Source: Chloroflexota bacterium (GTDB taxonomy: Bacteria; Chloroflexota; Anaerolineae; Promineifilales; Promineifilaceae). From it: DNA of 48,819 nt. The stretch spans positions 1 through 48,819 of the forward strand of contig JAACFF010000006.1 in assembly GCA_009937635.1 (NCBI GenBank). The letters are read 5' to 3'. The notes beneath the pieces are model-generated. The model saw nothing but the letters and a program-made list of their open reading frames with translations. It did not search any database and was not told the origin of the DNA. The position numbers were made by a program, and so were the translations under genes. This document shows, piece after piece, positions 1 through 8,211 of this stretch; the first letter of the stretch is position 1, and the number at the start of each line of letters is the position of its first letter.

Positions 1-2
1 AC

Positions 3-194
3 CGGAAGTTAAATGCTAAAGGGGCCACGCTATTGTTGAGCAATTCCGATCCCAAGAATGTCAACCCGGGTGACGATTTTTTTGAAGACACCTATGCAGG
101 ATTCCACATCGAACGCGTTCAAGCAAGGCGGCGGATCAATAGCCGGGCGGAAAGGCGTGGACCTATCTACGAGTTGTTGATCTTCAATTACTGA
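3..194 (+). CDS. DNA adenine methylase (Dam/DpnM-type), C-terminal fragment
   Basis: This is the last 63 codons of a gene that begins before the window. The frame opens at base 3 and stops with TGA at 192-194. The peptide contains LLLSNSDPKNVNP, then FFEDTYAGFHIERVQARR and finally INSRAERRGPIYELLIFNY. This matches the end of class-alpha (D12) N6-adenine methyltransferases such as Dam and DpnM: a 'LLSNS' strand, a conserved 'I.RV.A.R.INS' segment and a final 'EILI.NY'. These enzymes usually methylate adenine in GATC, either as solitary methylases or as part of a DpnII-like restriction system. The SAM-binding and DPPY motifs lie outside the window, so the specificity and any restriction partner cannot be judged. 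The next gene starts 36 bp downstream on the same strand and is functionally unrelated. Confidence 0.8.
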   Translation, partial: RKLNAKGATLLLSNSDPKNVNPGDDFFEDTYAGFHIERVQARRRINSRAERRGPIYELLIFNY

Positions 195-230
195 TGGCCG
201 GCTCACCTCCTTGCTGTAAACTTAAAGCCT

Positions 231-3200
231 ATGAGTAATTGGCGAAAAGTGCCGGCGACGTTTTGGCATTTATTGCTCGTCACTTTTCTGAGCTTGCCCC
301 TGATTATGCCGCTATTGCGCTGGACGGCCGTGCCCTGTACGCATGACGGCCACCTCCATGTGCACCGCGTTGCCGCCATGCGCCACGCATGGCAGAATGG
401 CGTACATTTTTCACGCTGGCTGCCCGATCTTGCCTTCGGCTACGGCTACCCGTTTTTTATATACCGTGAACCAACACCTCTTTATGCCATTTTGTGGACC
501 CATTTGCTGGGATTTCCGTTGCCCGCTGCGTCAAACTTGTTTTATGCCTTCTGCATCCTGGCCGCGGGATGGTTCATGTTCCTTTGGGTCAAAGATGTTG
601 CCGGACCAAGGGCAGGAATTGTTTCCGCTGTGGCTTATATGGCGGCCCCTTATGTCTTGCTCGATGCGCTCGTGCGCGGCAATGCGCCGGAGTCTTTGGC
701 TCTGCCTCTCCTTCCACTGCTGTTGTGGATAGGGCGGCGCTGGATCATTCAGGGATCGCTGGTAACGTTTCTTCTTAGCGTTTTCAGCCTGGCATTTCTT
801 TCGCTCAGCCATAATATCTCGCTGTTAATTTTCACGCCTGTGCTCATGCTGTACCTGATCGCCGTTGGCTGGCTGCACCAGCTCGCCTGGCGCCCGCTCC
901 TGCTGCGGTTGTTGCTGTTGTTTGGCTTAGGTCTGGGTATGACGTTCTTCTACACCGGTGGTGCGTTGCTGGAAATGGACCAGGTTACGCTCAATCAATC
1001 GACGGCTACGCGAAATAATGACTTCCACTTCAATTTCGCTTCCTGGACGGAAATCCTGGCTCCCGTCGCAGCGGAAGATCCAAACCTGCTTAACCCACCT
1101 CTACCTATTCGCCTGGGTTGGGTTCCAGCGGCGCTGGCCCTGTTGGGCGCTTCCACTCTTTTGTGGAAGAAGCCGGGTCGTGAGCAACGATGGCATGTGG
1201 TCATGATGCTGGTGGCAACGGCCGTGTTTCTATTCATGTCTTTACCCGTTTCGCTGCCCATATGGGAAGCACTGCCTCTCATTGACTTTGTGCAGTTTCC
1301 CTGGCGATTTATTGGACGTGCGGCCTTGCCTGTAGCCTTTTTGGCCGGCGCGCCTTTTGCGCGAAACGAAATGGCCCCTGAACGATACACTCAAGGTAAG
1401 GGCCGTTTGATATCAAAATTGGCCTTGGTTGGCGTGGTAGGCTTATTGCTCCTGGAGGCATTGCCCGGCCTCTACCCGCGAACTTGTGAGGAGAACAGTT
1501 TCCCGACAATAGTGAATGTGCATAATTATGAGCGAGCGAGCGGCTTGGTGGGCATCGATCCGGAGGGCAGCTATTTTCCGCGAACGGTACGACAAAGGCC
1601 GGACCAGTCGGCACTTGAGGCTGATTACCAAATTGGCGCAATACCGCAGCGCTTCGACATGTCTGTGCTTCCGGATGGGGCCACGGCCCGCGCCGACTAT
1701 CGTGGGTTGTCAGCAACCGTTACCGTTGAGTCACCATCGGCGTTCATCGCTCGTTATTTTAGTTTCGCGTTTCCTGGATGGGTGGTGACAGTCGACGGCC
1801 AGGTGGTGCCGGTCACGCCTGATGACCCGGATGGGCTGATCACTTTTGCTATACCAGCCGGCGAACACATTATCGACGTGCGTTGGCAATCTACCCTATT
1901 GCGTACAACGCTTTCACTACTAAGCATTCTGGCTCTTGTCGGCGTGGGCGTGACGGCCGTGCTCTTGGCACGCCACCCGGCGCCACATTCTGGCGATCAG
2001 CCGCGCCAATCGCGGCCGGTCGCCGAATTCTGGTTCCTGGTTGTCCTGGGCTTCGGACTGCTGGCTTTCAAGCTAATGGTTGTTGACTCGGGTCAAACGC
2101 CGTGGCGAAGGAGCGGCGAAGCACCCGTGGCCAATCCAGCAGCGCTGACGGCGGGAGAGGTACGATTTGAGGGTTATTCTCTAAGCGAGGATAGCGTCGA
2201 GGCTGGGGAGACTTTTGACATCGACCTGGCTTGGAGCACACTTGCGCCAACTTTAGTTGAGTACCAGTCAAATGTCTGGTTATCCGATTCCGCGGGCATG
2301 TTGTGGAGCGATAAGGAAACGCAGCGGCCGCGTCTCTACGAGGATGCACCTCCCACATGGGAAAGGGAGGCCAACCAATGGGCCTGGGATAGTCGCGAGG
2401 TGCGTGTGCTTCCTGGCACGCCGCCCGGCCAGTATGATCTTGTGCTGACTTTGTTTGATCTGGCTACGTTACAACCGGTGACGTTCCAGGATGCGCAAGG
2501 CGTTGTTGTTGGCCCAACGGCCGTGATCGGCCAGATTGCGGTAGATATGCCGCAAGGTAAGGTATTGGCGAAACCACAATATACCAGCGGCGAGACAGTG
2601 CCTGGCAGCGGTCTGGTTTTGACGGGATACAACCAGGATCGGAAATCGATGGCTCCAGGGGAATTGTTACTGATTACACTTTTCTGGGAGCGAGCTGTGG
2701 GTTCGCTTGCCGATACGTTTGCCTTACAACTGGTGAGTGAGGAGGGGCAGACAGTCCGAACGTGGGAACACCCTATTTTGCGTTCCGATTTTGATACAAA
2801 GGTGTGGGAGCAAGGCCAGATCCTGCGTGGGCAGTATGCACTGCGGTTGCCTGCGGCATTGGAAAGCGGGACGTATCAGTTTATGTTGCAGGAAGAGATA
2901 CCTTTGGGCCAGTTAATGATTGTTGCGCCGCAGCGAAATTTCGCACAGCCAGCGATGGAAACGGCCGTGCAGCTCCCATTTGCCGATAGAGCTACGCTTG
3001 CCGGGTACACTGTTATTCAGGAGGATCCACCAATAGTGGAATTGGTGTGGCGAGCTGAAGGCGCAATGGACAGTAGCTATCATGTCTTTGTGCATCTGGT
3101 CGACGTTGAGGGAAATATCATAGCCCAGTCTGATGGCCAGCCGGCGGAGTGGACTCGACCCACTACAGGTTGGAGTCCCGGCGAATATATTATTGATGCC

Positions 3201-3332
3201 CACGAATTGTCTCTTTCTCAAGGCGAACCTCTTGAGAACATGAGTCTTCGTGTTGGTTTGTATGATCCGGATACAGGAGAGCGCCTCCCGGTTGGTGATG
3301 CCGATTACGCTGTGCTGCCGCTGAACCAGTAA
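231..3332 (+). CDS. Large membrane protein, PTPS-related (YfhO/glycosyltransferase-like) family
   Basis: The 1033-residue protein has many transmembrane helices. The first hydrophobic segment (about residues 10-33) is followed by an acidic/His loop, CTHDGHLHVHRV, and by RWLPDLAFGYGYPFFIYREP. These are hallmarks of the '6-pyruvoyl-tetrahydropterin synthase-related' membrane family, which resembles GT-C glycosyltransferases. About ten helices reach residue ~410. A soluble beta-rich domain follows, then two more helices (about 555-580 and 600-620), then a ~400-residue external region of repeated beta-sandwich-like segments (for example FEGYSLSEDSVEAGETFDIDLAW and LVLTGYNQDRKSMAPGELLLITLFWE). The likely place is the cytoplasmic membrane with the C-terminus outside. 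A role in cell-surface glycan assembly is inferred from the fold class; no substrate can be named. The ATG at 231 has only a weak ribosome-binding site. Confidence 0.75.
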   Translation: MSNWRKVPATFWHLLLVTFLSLPLIMPLLRWTAVPCTHDGHLHVHRVAAMRHAWQNGVHFSRWLPDLAFGYGYPFFIYREPTPLYAILWTHLLGFPLPAASNLFYAFCILAAGWFMFLWVKDVAGPRAGIVSAVAYMAAPYVLLDALVRGNAPESLALPLLPLLLWIGRRWIIQGSLVTFLLSVFSLAFLSLSHNISLLIFTPVLMLYLIAVGWLHQLAWRPLLLRLLLLFGLGLGMTFFYTGGALLEMDQVTLNQSTATRNNDFHFNFASWTEILAPVAAEDPNLLNPPLPIRLGWVPAALALLGASTLLWKKPGREQRWHVVMMLVATAVFLFMSLPVSLPIWEALPLIDFVQFPWRFIGRAALPVAFLAGAPFARNEMAPERYTQGKGRLISKLALVGVVGLLLLEALPGLYPRTCEENSFPTIVNVHNYERASGLVGIDPEGSYFPRTVRQRPDQSALEADYQIGAIPQRFDMSVLPDGATARADYRGLSATVTVESPSAFIARYFSFAFPGWVVTVDGQVVPVTPDDPDGLITFAIPAGEHIIDVRWQSTLLRTTLSLLSILALVGVGVTAVLLARHPAPHSGDQPRQSRPVAEFWFLVVLGFGLLAFKLMVVDSGQTPWRRSGEAPVANPAALTAGEVRFEGYSLSEDSVEAGETFDIDLAWSTLAPTLVEYQSNVWLSDSAGMLWSDKETQRPRLYEDAPPTWEREANQWAWDSREVRVLPGTPPGQYDLVLTLFDLATLQPVTFQDAQGVVVGPTAVIGQIAVDMPQGKVLAKPQYTSGETVPGSGLVLTGYNQDRKSMAPGELLLITLFWERAVGSLADTFALQLVSEEGQTVRTWEHPILRSDFDTKVWEQGQILRGQYALRLPAALESGTYQFMLQEEIPLGQLMIVAPQRNFAQPAMETAVQLPFADRATLAGYTVIQEDPPIVELVWRAEGAMDSSYHVFVHLVDVEGNIIAQSDGQPAEWTRPTTGWSPGEYIIDAHELSLSQGEPLENMSLRVGLYDPDTGERLPVGDADYAVLPLNQ

Positions 3333-3595
3333 TTAAACAGGCTCTACAAATATGGGTAGTTGAAAATGGCCCTGTTTTCACGATCGCGTTGGATGAGGAT
3401 CGCAGCCAGTACGCTACCATAGGGATTCCACCTCAACGTTAACACAATGCCTACATATCTCAGACAATCTTCTTACGTCCAGTTTATATATTTCTAACAC
3501 GCCCGTACGAGAATAAGGACGGTTGAAAGAAACGAAGTATTTATCACCAAAGTGTGAACTATAGATTTAAAGAAGAAACCTGGAGGCACAATATT

Positions 3596-4021
3596 ATGAA
3601 GATCGTACGTTGGAATCCCCAAATTAACCGTATGCGCCATTTTAATGAGTTTGAGCGCTTTTTTGACATGCCACGTTGGGCGCCTGCTGCAAACCTGGGC
3701 TTGCCCCTAGATGTGACCGAGAATGAAGATGGCTTTGTCGTCAAAGCATCGGTTCCTGGTATCAATCCCGAGGATGTAGAAATCACTTTTGAGGAAGATG
3801 TTTTAACCATCAAGGGTGAAGTTGCAGAGGAAAGCGCGACTGAGGAAGAGAACTACCACATTCGCGAGCGACGCACGGGCGGTTTTGCACGTAGCATCAG
3901 GTTCCCGGTTGATGTGAATGCTGAAGAAGTTAAGGCCACTTATGAGAACGGTGTGTTGACTCTCGACGTCCCAAAGGTCGAGGAAGTGAAACCGAAACGC
4001 ATTGAGATCAAGGTCAGCTAA
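3596..4021 (+). CDS. Hsp20/alpha-crystallin small heat-shock protein
   Basis: This is an ATP-independent holdase that binds unfolding proteins in the cytoplasm. The 142-residue product starts MKIVRWNPQ. Its alpha-crystallin domain runs from about residue 38 (LPLDVTENEDGFVVKASVPG) to the end. It includes the conserved VPGINPEDVEI strand, the A-x3-NGVL motif (ATYENGVLTLDVPK) and a C-terminal RIEIKV, the I-x-I anchor used in oligomer assembly. I chose the ATG at 3596 because a clear GGAGG (3582-3586) lies nine bases upstream. An in-frame GTG at 3554 has no such site. It is probably monocistronic, since a strong terminator follows 25 bp after the stop. The 263 bp upstream of the ATG should carry its promoter; I see no CIRCE-type repeat there. 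Confidence 0.93.
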   Translation: MKIVRWNPQINRMRHFNEFERFFDMPRWAPAANLGLPLDVTENEDGFVVKASVPGINPEDVEITFEEDVLTIKGEVAEESATEEENYHIRERRTGGFARSIRFPVDVNAEEVKATYENGVLTLDVPKVEEVKPKRIEIKVS

Positions 4022-4045
4022 TTAACAGTGCAGGAAGTATAAATG

Positions 4046-4076
4046 AAAGGCGTTGGACTGATTGTCCAACGCCTTT
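4046..4076 (+). terminator. Intrinsic terminator of hsp20
   Basis: A perfect 13-bp stem, AAAGGCGTTGGAC (4046-4058) with GTCCAACGCCTTT (4064-4076), encloses a TGATT loop and runs into a T tract at 4074-4079. It separates hsp20 from the convergent secreted-protein gene that ends at 4082. Confidence 0.9.
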
Positions 4077-4081
4077 TTTGA

Positions 4082-4969
4082 TTACTGTAAATTTGGTGGG
4101 TAGCCGGATGTAAGGGGGAACCACCAATAAGGCCATCTCGGCGGATTGTTTTGGGGGGCCAATCTTGCTGCCGTCTCTGTAGGCGCAATTGTCGCTGTAG
4201 GCGTTGACGTGGCTGTTTTTGTAGGTGCGACGGTGGCTGTTAGCGTTGGCATGGGGGTTGGCGTGGGAATGGAGGTGGTTTCTAAGGCGACATAGGCGAT
4301 GTTTACCTTTGCTCGTGAAGTGGTCGAGTCGTCTCCCAGAAATAACAGATTTGGTGTTTCATACGGATCAATAAAACCTTCGAAGGCCGTGTAGTCACGT
4401 AAAGGGCCAGATAGAAGCGGTAAACCATCAGCCAATAAAGTGTATTGATCGCCGGCGATCTGTAGTTCATAAGTAATCAGGGAAGCGGTCGTATCGAAGG
4501 CAATTCCTTCAGCATGTTTAAACAGATTCTCCCTACCGCCCTCTTGGGCCCATATTTCATGGGTCCAAAACCCCAATTCTATCCCCTGCAAGTCGCTGCT
4601 CAATACTAAAAGGCTAAAGCCCGCCCGATTTCGTCCACGGTGGACTTCTTCGAAAAGCTGCACAGTGAATAGCACTGAATAGCCTAGTTCTCTCTGTAGT
4701 GCAGGGTTATTAAAGGCAAAATAACCTGCCTGGTCAGAACGTTCGGCCATTGTATCTAGTGTTGTAACCCCGCTGGCAAAGCTTTGCGTTACCGAGGGGG
4801 CTAAAGCCACATAATCAAGGTTTTGCGTATCTGGCGTGCCACCCAAGTCACCATAATACAGTACATGGGTCTGCGTTACGGTCTCGCCTGGTTGGAGGGG
4901 GGTTAGCTGCGCGGCAGAGAGCAGAAATGCAGCAATTAATAAGGCGATATAGGGTAAATGTTTACTCAA
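4082..4969 (-). CDS. Secreted protein with Thr/Pro-rich linker, function unknown
   Basis: The 295-residue protein begins SKHLPYIALLIAAFLLSAAQ, a typical signal peptide. A globular domain of about 200 residues follows. It is beta-rich, with segments such as YSVLFTVQLFEE, AGFSLLVLSSDLQGIELGFW and YELQIAGDQYTLLADGLPL, which read like a concanavalin-type (LamG-like) jelly-roll; that comparison is an inference. Residues about 232-268 form a Thr/Pro/Ala linker (TPTPMPTLTATVAPTKTATS), and the tail is aromatic (WPYWWFPLTSGYPP). Such linkers are common in exported Chloroflexota proteins. The only suitable start in this frame is TTG at 4969, with AAGGA just upstream. It lies 17 bp after the sulfotransferase stop, so the two are probably co-transcribed. 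Confidence 0.65.
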   Translation of the reverse strand: MSKHLPYIALLIAAFLLSAAQLTPLQPGETVTQTHVLYYGDLGGTPDTQNLDYVALAPSVTQSFASGVTTLDTMAERSDQAGYFAFNNPALQRELGYSVLFTVQLFEEVHRGRNRAGFSLLVLSSDLQGIELGFWTHEIWAQEGGRENLFKHAEGIAFDTTASLITYELQIAGDQYTLLADGLPLLSGPLRDYTAFEGFIDPYETPNLLFLGDDSTTSRAKVNIAYVALETTSIPTPTPMPTLTATVAPTKTATSTPTATIAPTETAARLAPQNNPPRWPYWWFPLTSGYPPNLQ

Positions 4970-4986
4970 AGTCCTTATTCCGAGGA

Positions 4987-5613
4987 TTATGCCGAACTTG
5001 GCTGCTCCTGCCGGTTGCGATACAGAGCAGGATCAACAACGGCCGTCATTTGGTCCGTATCCAGTTGCCCCCCAAGGAATTGGTTAATCTGACTTATCTG
5101 CGGCACGGGGTCGGAAAGAATTTCGCGATAATGGACGTATAGCACAGACATGTTGGATTGTTGGCTTAGCCAGGCTTCAACTTGTGAGACGTGCTTGGCG
5201 AACAGCTCAGCCATTTCTTCGTCATCTATCTTATCCGGATCTTCGCCGCGGCGGACGAGCATTTTATGCTGGGAGGCGAGAATCTCCGGCATATTGCGGC
5301 GGATGAAAATGATCCTGTACTGATATTCGGCCGGCAAGTACTTGAGTAAAGCAGAGATGACCTTGACAACTTTTCCTTGCGCATCCGCCAGCCACGCCGT
5401 ATCCCCTTTATCCATGGCCTTTACGCGTTCAAACTCGTAGTAACCTTTGGGGTTGTCATCGTCGGCGGTGCGGATATTGTCTATGAGGGGTGGCAAGCCT
5501 CCCGCTTCGAGCATCTTCATTAGCATCGAGGTGCCGGAACGAGGCAAGCCGGAAACGACAGTAATTGTTGCGGCGGATTCTGAGTTGAATAGTTTTTTGA
5601 ATAGGCTTTTCAT
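4987..5613 (-). CDS. Sulfotransferase-family protein
   Basis: The 208-residue protein carries the PAPS 5'-phosphosulfate-binding loop GLPRSGTSMLMKML at about residues 22-35, the family signature. Further on it has YRIIFIRRNMPEILASQ, which corresponds to the 3'-phosphate-binding strand with Arg, and MSVLYVHYREILSDP near the C-terminus. Known relatives transfer sulfate from PAPS to carbohydrates, lipids or proteins. At 208 residues it is shorter than typical sulfotransferases (about 250-300), but all core strands seem present. The acceptor is unknown. It is the first gene of a two-gene minus-strand unit with the downstream secreted protein. The ATG is at 5613, and a terminator at 5652-5670 isolates it from the metal ATPase upstream. 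Confidence 0.75.
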   Translation of the reverse strand: MKSLFKKLFNSESAATITVVSGLPRSGTSMLMKMLEAGGLPPLIDNIRTADDDNPKGYYEFERVKAMDKGDTAWLADAQGKVVKVISALLKYLPAEYQYRIIFIRRNMPEILASQHKMLVRRGEDPDKIDDEEMAELFAKHVSQVEAWLSQQSNMSVLYVHYREILSDPVPQISQINQFLGGQLDTDQMTAVVDPALYRNRQEQPSSA

Positions 5614-5651
5614 ATCATTCGTGTCATATCGTTAATCGTCGTTACAAAGAA

Positions 5652-5670
5652 GCAGACCATGAAGGTCTGC
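5652..5670 (-). terminator. Intrinsic terminator after the metal ATPase
   Basis: A 7-bp stem GCAGACC/GGTCTGC with a five-base loop is followed on the minus strand by TTCTTTGT. It lies about 55 bp beyond the ATPase stop and before the sulfotransferase start. Confidence 0.6.
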
Positions 5671-5725
5671 CAGACGCTCAAATGTTAACACAAGTGCCGG
5701 GCGAGCCAAAAATACACTAAGATGT

Positions 5726-7999
5726 TTAAGCACGCGGAGTAGGATGACGCAGCAAACGCATTCCGTTGAGTGTCACCAGCAGTGAGGCTCCCATGTCGGC
5801 AAAGACGGCTAACCACATGCTGCCGTAACCCAATAAAATCAGCAGCAGGAAGATGACCTTGATGCCAATACTGAAGGCTACGTTTATCCATATCGTGCGC
5901 ATAGCGGCTTGGCTTAGTCGAATGGCAAAGGGCAATTGACGCAGATTGTCGCCCATGAGGGTCACATCGGCCGTTTCCATAGCTTGCGCCGTATTACCGA
6001 TGGCGATGCCCACGGTAGCGGTTGCCATAGCGGGCGTATCATTGATGCCGTCGCCGACCATGGCTATACCCCCCACCTGTTCGCGCAACTCAGTGACGGC
6101 CGAAACCTTGTCTTCTGGCAGGCAATTGGCGCGCACCTCAGTGACGCCAACTTGCTGCGCTACTAACTGCGCAGTGTCCTCATTGTCACCGGTTAACATG
6201 ACTAATCGCTTGATGCCAAGCTCTTTCAGCTCATCGACCACCGGCTGGCTGCTCGACCGTACCTCGTCAGCCAGAGCCAGGTAACCCAGGTATTCTTCAT
6301 CCTGACTGACCAGCATGGTTGTATAGCCCTGGGCATCGGCGGCCGACACCTCTGCGCAATATTCCTGGTGCGGAATGGCGCTGTCAAAATACTTGTGGCT
6401 GCCAATCGTCACGATACGGTTGTTGACCTGACCTTGCACCCCTTGCCCGGCCAATGCTTGCACACTTTCCGCCACGTGATAGCGATGCTGAAGACCTTGC
6501 ATTGCTGCCCGGTCAATAACGGCCTGGGCCAGGGGATGTTCACTACGTCGCTCTACAGCGCTGGCCAGGGCCAACAGGTTGTCACATTCGTCACAACCCT
6601 CTTCAAGGTTCTTGCAGGTTGCAGCTTGAACTTTGATCAACGCCGGCTGTCCCCTGGTCAGGGTGCCTGTCTTATCAAAGGCGATGGTCCGTATCCGTCC
6701 CAGCGCCTCTACGAAGGCTCCGCCCTTGAAGAGCACGCCGTGCCGCGCGCCGTTACTAATAGCACTGATGATGCTGACCGGGGTGCTGATTACCAGTGCG
6801 CAAGGGCAGGCGACGACAAGCAGGGCAAGGGCACGATATAGCCAACCTTCTGACGGATTTTCTGGAACCAGAAGTGGCTGGTCAAGGAGCAGCGGAGGAA
6901 TCGTGGCAACCAAGGCAGCTAGAATGACTATAGCGGGCGTGTAATAGCGTGCGAATTCATCGACAAAGCGTTGTGCTGGTGCGCGCTTCTCCTGAGCCTC
7001 TTCGACCATGGCAATCAGAAGGCTAATGGTATTATCCGCGGCCAGGTGTGTGACTTCTATCTCCAACGATCCTTGGCCGTTGATGCTTCCGGCAAAGATG
7101 GAGTCTCCTGCCTCTTTGTCGACCTGGCGGCTTTCGCCGGTAATGGGAGCTTGATTAACGGTGGATATGCCGGAGAGGATACGGCCGTCCATAGGAATGC
7201 GCTCGCCAGGTTTTACGACAATAGTTTCGCCAAGGGCTAATTCTTCAACCGGTACCTCATGGGGTTCCAGCCCGCAAAACGGGCAGGGGCCGCCTGTATA
7301 TCCATCTTGTCCCAGATGTCCGCTGCAATCCATGCAGGGCCGCAATACCGTGGCACGATTCGGGGCAACTTCCATTAGACTGCGGATCGATTCTCGGGCA
7401 CGATTGGCCGTGTACCCTTCCATCGCTTCACCCAGAGAGAAAAGTACCATGACCAGCGCCGCTTCTACGAATGCCCCGATGAGTACTGCACCTATGGCCG
7501 CAATGGTCATAAGAACGTTCATGTCAAGTGTACGGTTGATCCTGAGGGAGCGCCACGCCGTCCGTGCTACAGGATAGCCAGCCACCAGCATCGCTATTAT
7601 GGCGAGCAGATCTATGAGCCAGTGGCGAAAACCCAAGCCAGGCAGTAATTCATGAAACAGCAGGCCGGGTAACAGGAGCAAAGCGCCAAGCAGCGCCAAT
7701 TGTGTCTCGCGGCGCCGGCCCATATAAGCGGTGAAACTGGTTATTTCACCGGCGTTTAGCTGCGCTAAATTGTGCGCGTGCTCATCAGGATCGACGACAT
7801 CATAACCGAGATCACGCACGCGTTTTACCACGGTTTCCGCTGGGATGTCTCCTTGCACGCGCAACTTGCCGGTTGTAAAGCTTAATGCGCAGGAATCCAC
7901 GCCCTTGAGGTTGTCCACGCCAGTTGCGATATTCTGGGCACAACTAGCACAGTCCATGCCGGTGACCAAGAATGTCTGTTCGTCAATTTTAGATGTCAT
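5726..7999 (-). CDS. P1B-type heavy-metal ATPase (Zn/Cd/Pb exporter class) with Cys4 insert
   Basis: This 757-residue membrane pump probably exports Zn(II), Cd(II) or Pb(II) using ATP. Domains in order: an HMA metal-binding domain with GMDCASC (residues 14-20); membrane helices; an actuator domain with TGES (287-290); the CPC motif of helix 6 (398-400); the phosphorylated Asp in DKTGT (442-446); the HP motif (488-489); GDGIND (649-654); and a last helix reading FADMGASLLVTLNGMRLL, the Asp-containing signature of the P1B-2 (ZntA/CadA) subclass. At residues 222-242 the actuator domain is interrupted by CMDC and CPFC pairs separated by a Gly-rich turn. This looks like an extra zinc-ribbon absent from standard CadA/ZntA. 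The gene is downstream of a DtxR-type regulator and probably shares its operon, which fits metal homeostasis. Confidence 0.92.
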   Translation of the reverse strand: MTSKIDEQTFLVTGMDCASCAQNIATGVDNLKGVDSCALSFTTGKLRVQGDIPAETVVKRVRDLGYDVVDPDEHAHNLAQLNAGEITSFTAYMGRRRETQLALLGALLLLPGLLFHELLPGLGFRHWLIDLLAIIAMLVAGYPVARTAWRSLRINRTLDMNVLMTIAAIGAVLIGAFVEAALVMVLFSLGEAMEGYTANRARESIRSLMEVAPNRATVLRPCMDCSGHLGQDGYTGGPCPFCGLEPHEVPVEELALGETIVVKPGERIPMDGRILSGISTVNQAPITGESRQVDKEAGDSIFAGSINGQGSLEIEVTHLAADNTISLLIAMVEEAQEKRAPAQRFVDEFARYYTPAIVILAALVATIPPLLLDQPLLVPENPSEGWLYRALALLVVACPCALVISTPVSIISAISNGARHGVLFKGGAFVEALGRIRTIAFDKTGTLTRGQPALIKVQAATCKNLEEGCDECDNLLALASAVERRSEHPLAQAVIDRAAMQGLQHRYHVAESVQALAGQGVQGQVNNRIVTIGSHKYFDSAIPHQEYCAEVSAADAQGYTTMLVSQDEEYLGYLALADEVRSSSQPVVDELKELGIKRLVMLTGDNEDTAQLVAQQVGVTEVRANCLPEDKVSAVTELREQVGGIAMVGDGINDTPAMATATVGIAIGNTAQAMETADVTLMGDNLRQLPFAIRLSQAAMRTIWINVAFSIGIKVIFLLLILLGYGSMWLAVFADMGASLLVTLNGMRLLRHPTPRA

Positions 8000-8070
8000 G
8001 ACACTATGTTACAGTTTCTTGCCAATTACGCCCTGGTATTGAGAACCAACTAAGGTTTTCTATAATCGGG

Positions 8071-8211
8071 TCAAGTCTTATTTTCGCTTTCCTTGGCTTC
8101 GCTTTGTTTCACTTTGGCTGCCAATGATTCGACTCGATCTTTAAGCCTTCTAATTGTTTTAAGCAGGTCTTGTACTTCTTTCTTCACGGCCGATCCGTCA
8201 CTTTTGTCCAT
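8071..8211 (-). CDS. Small coiled-coil protein
   Basis: The 46-residue peptide begins MDKSDGSAVKKEVQDLL and continues KTIRRLKDRVESLAAKVKQ. Its heptad-like spacing of hydrophobic residues with charged residues between them suggests one amphipathic coiled coil, and a KESENKT tail ends it. Its ATG lies inside the end of the DtxR-family gene (14-bp overlap, different frame), which suggests translational coupling. An upstream in-frame extension to 8340 exists, but it is entirely shadowed by the regulator's reading frame. I recognise no family. It may be a small partner of the regulator or simply a short spacer ORF. Confidence 0.45.
   Translation of the reverse strand: MDKSDGSAVKKEVQDLLKTIRRLKDRVESLAAKVKQSEAKESENKT

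Noticed and set aside
201..210. GGAGGTGAGC on the minus strand, repeated at 27681-27690 on the plus strand
   Set aside because: Two copies of a 10-mer that contains a Shine-Dalgarno core; not enough to call a repeat element.
3326..3442. Open stretch after the large membrane protein reading VVENGPVFTIALDEDRSQYA
   Set aside because: It looks coding-like, but it is in another frame from the gene, is about 38 codons long and has no start; it may be chance or a trace remnant.
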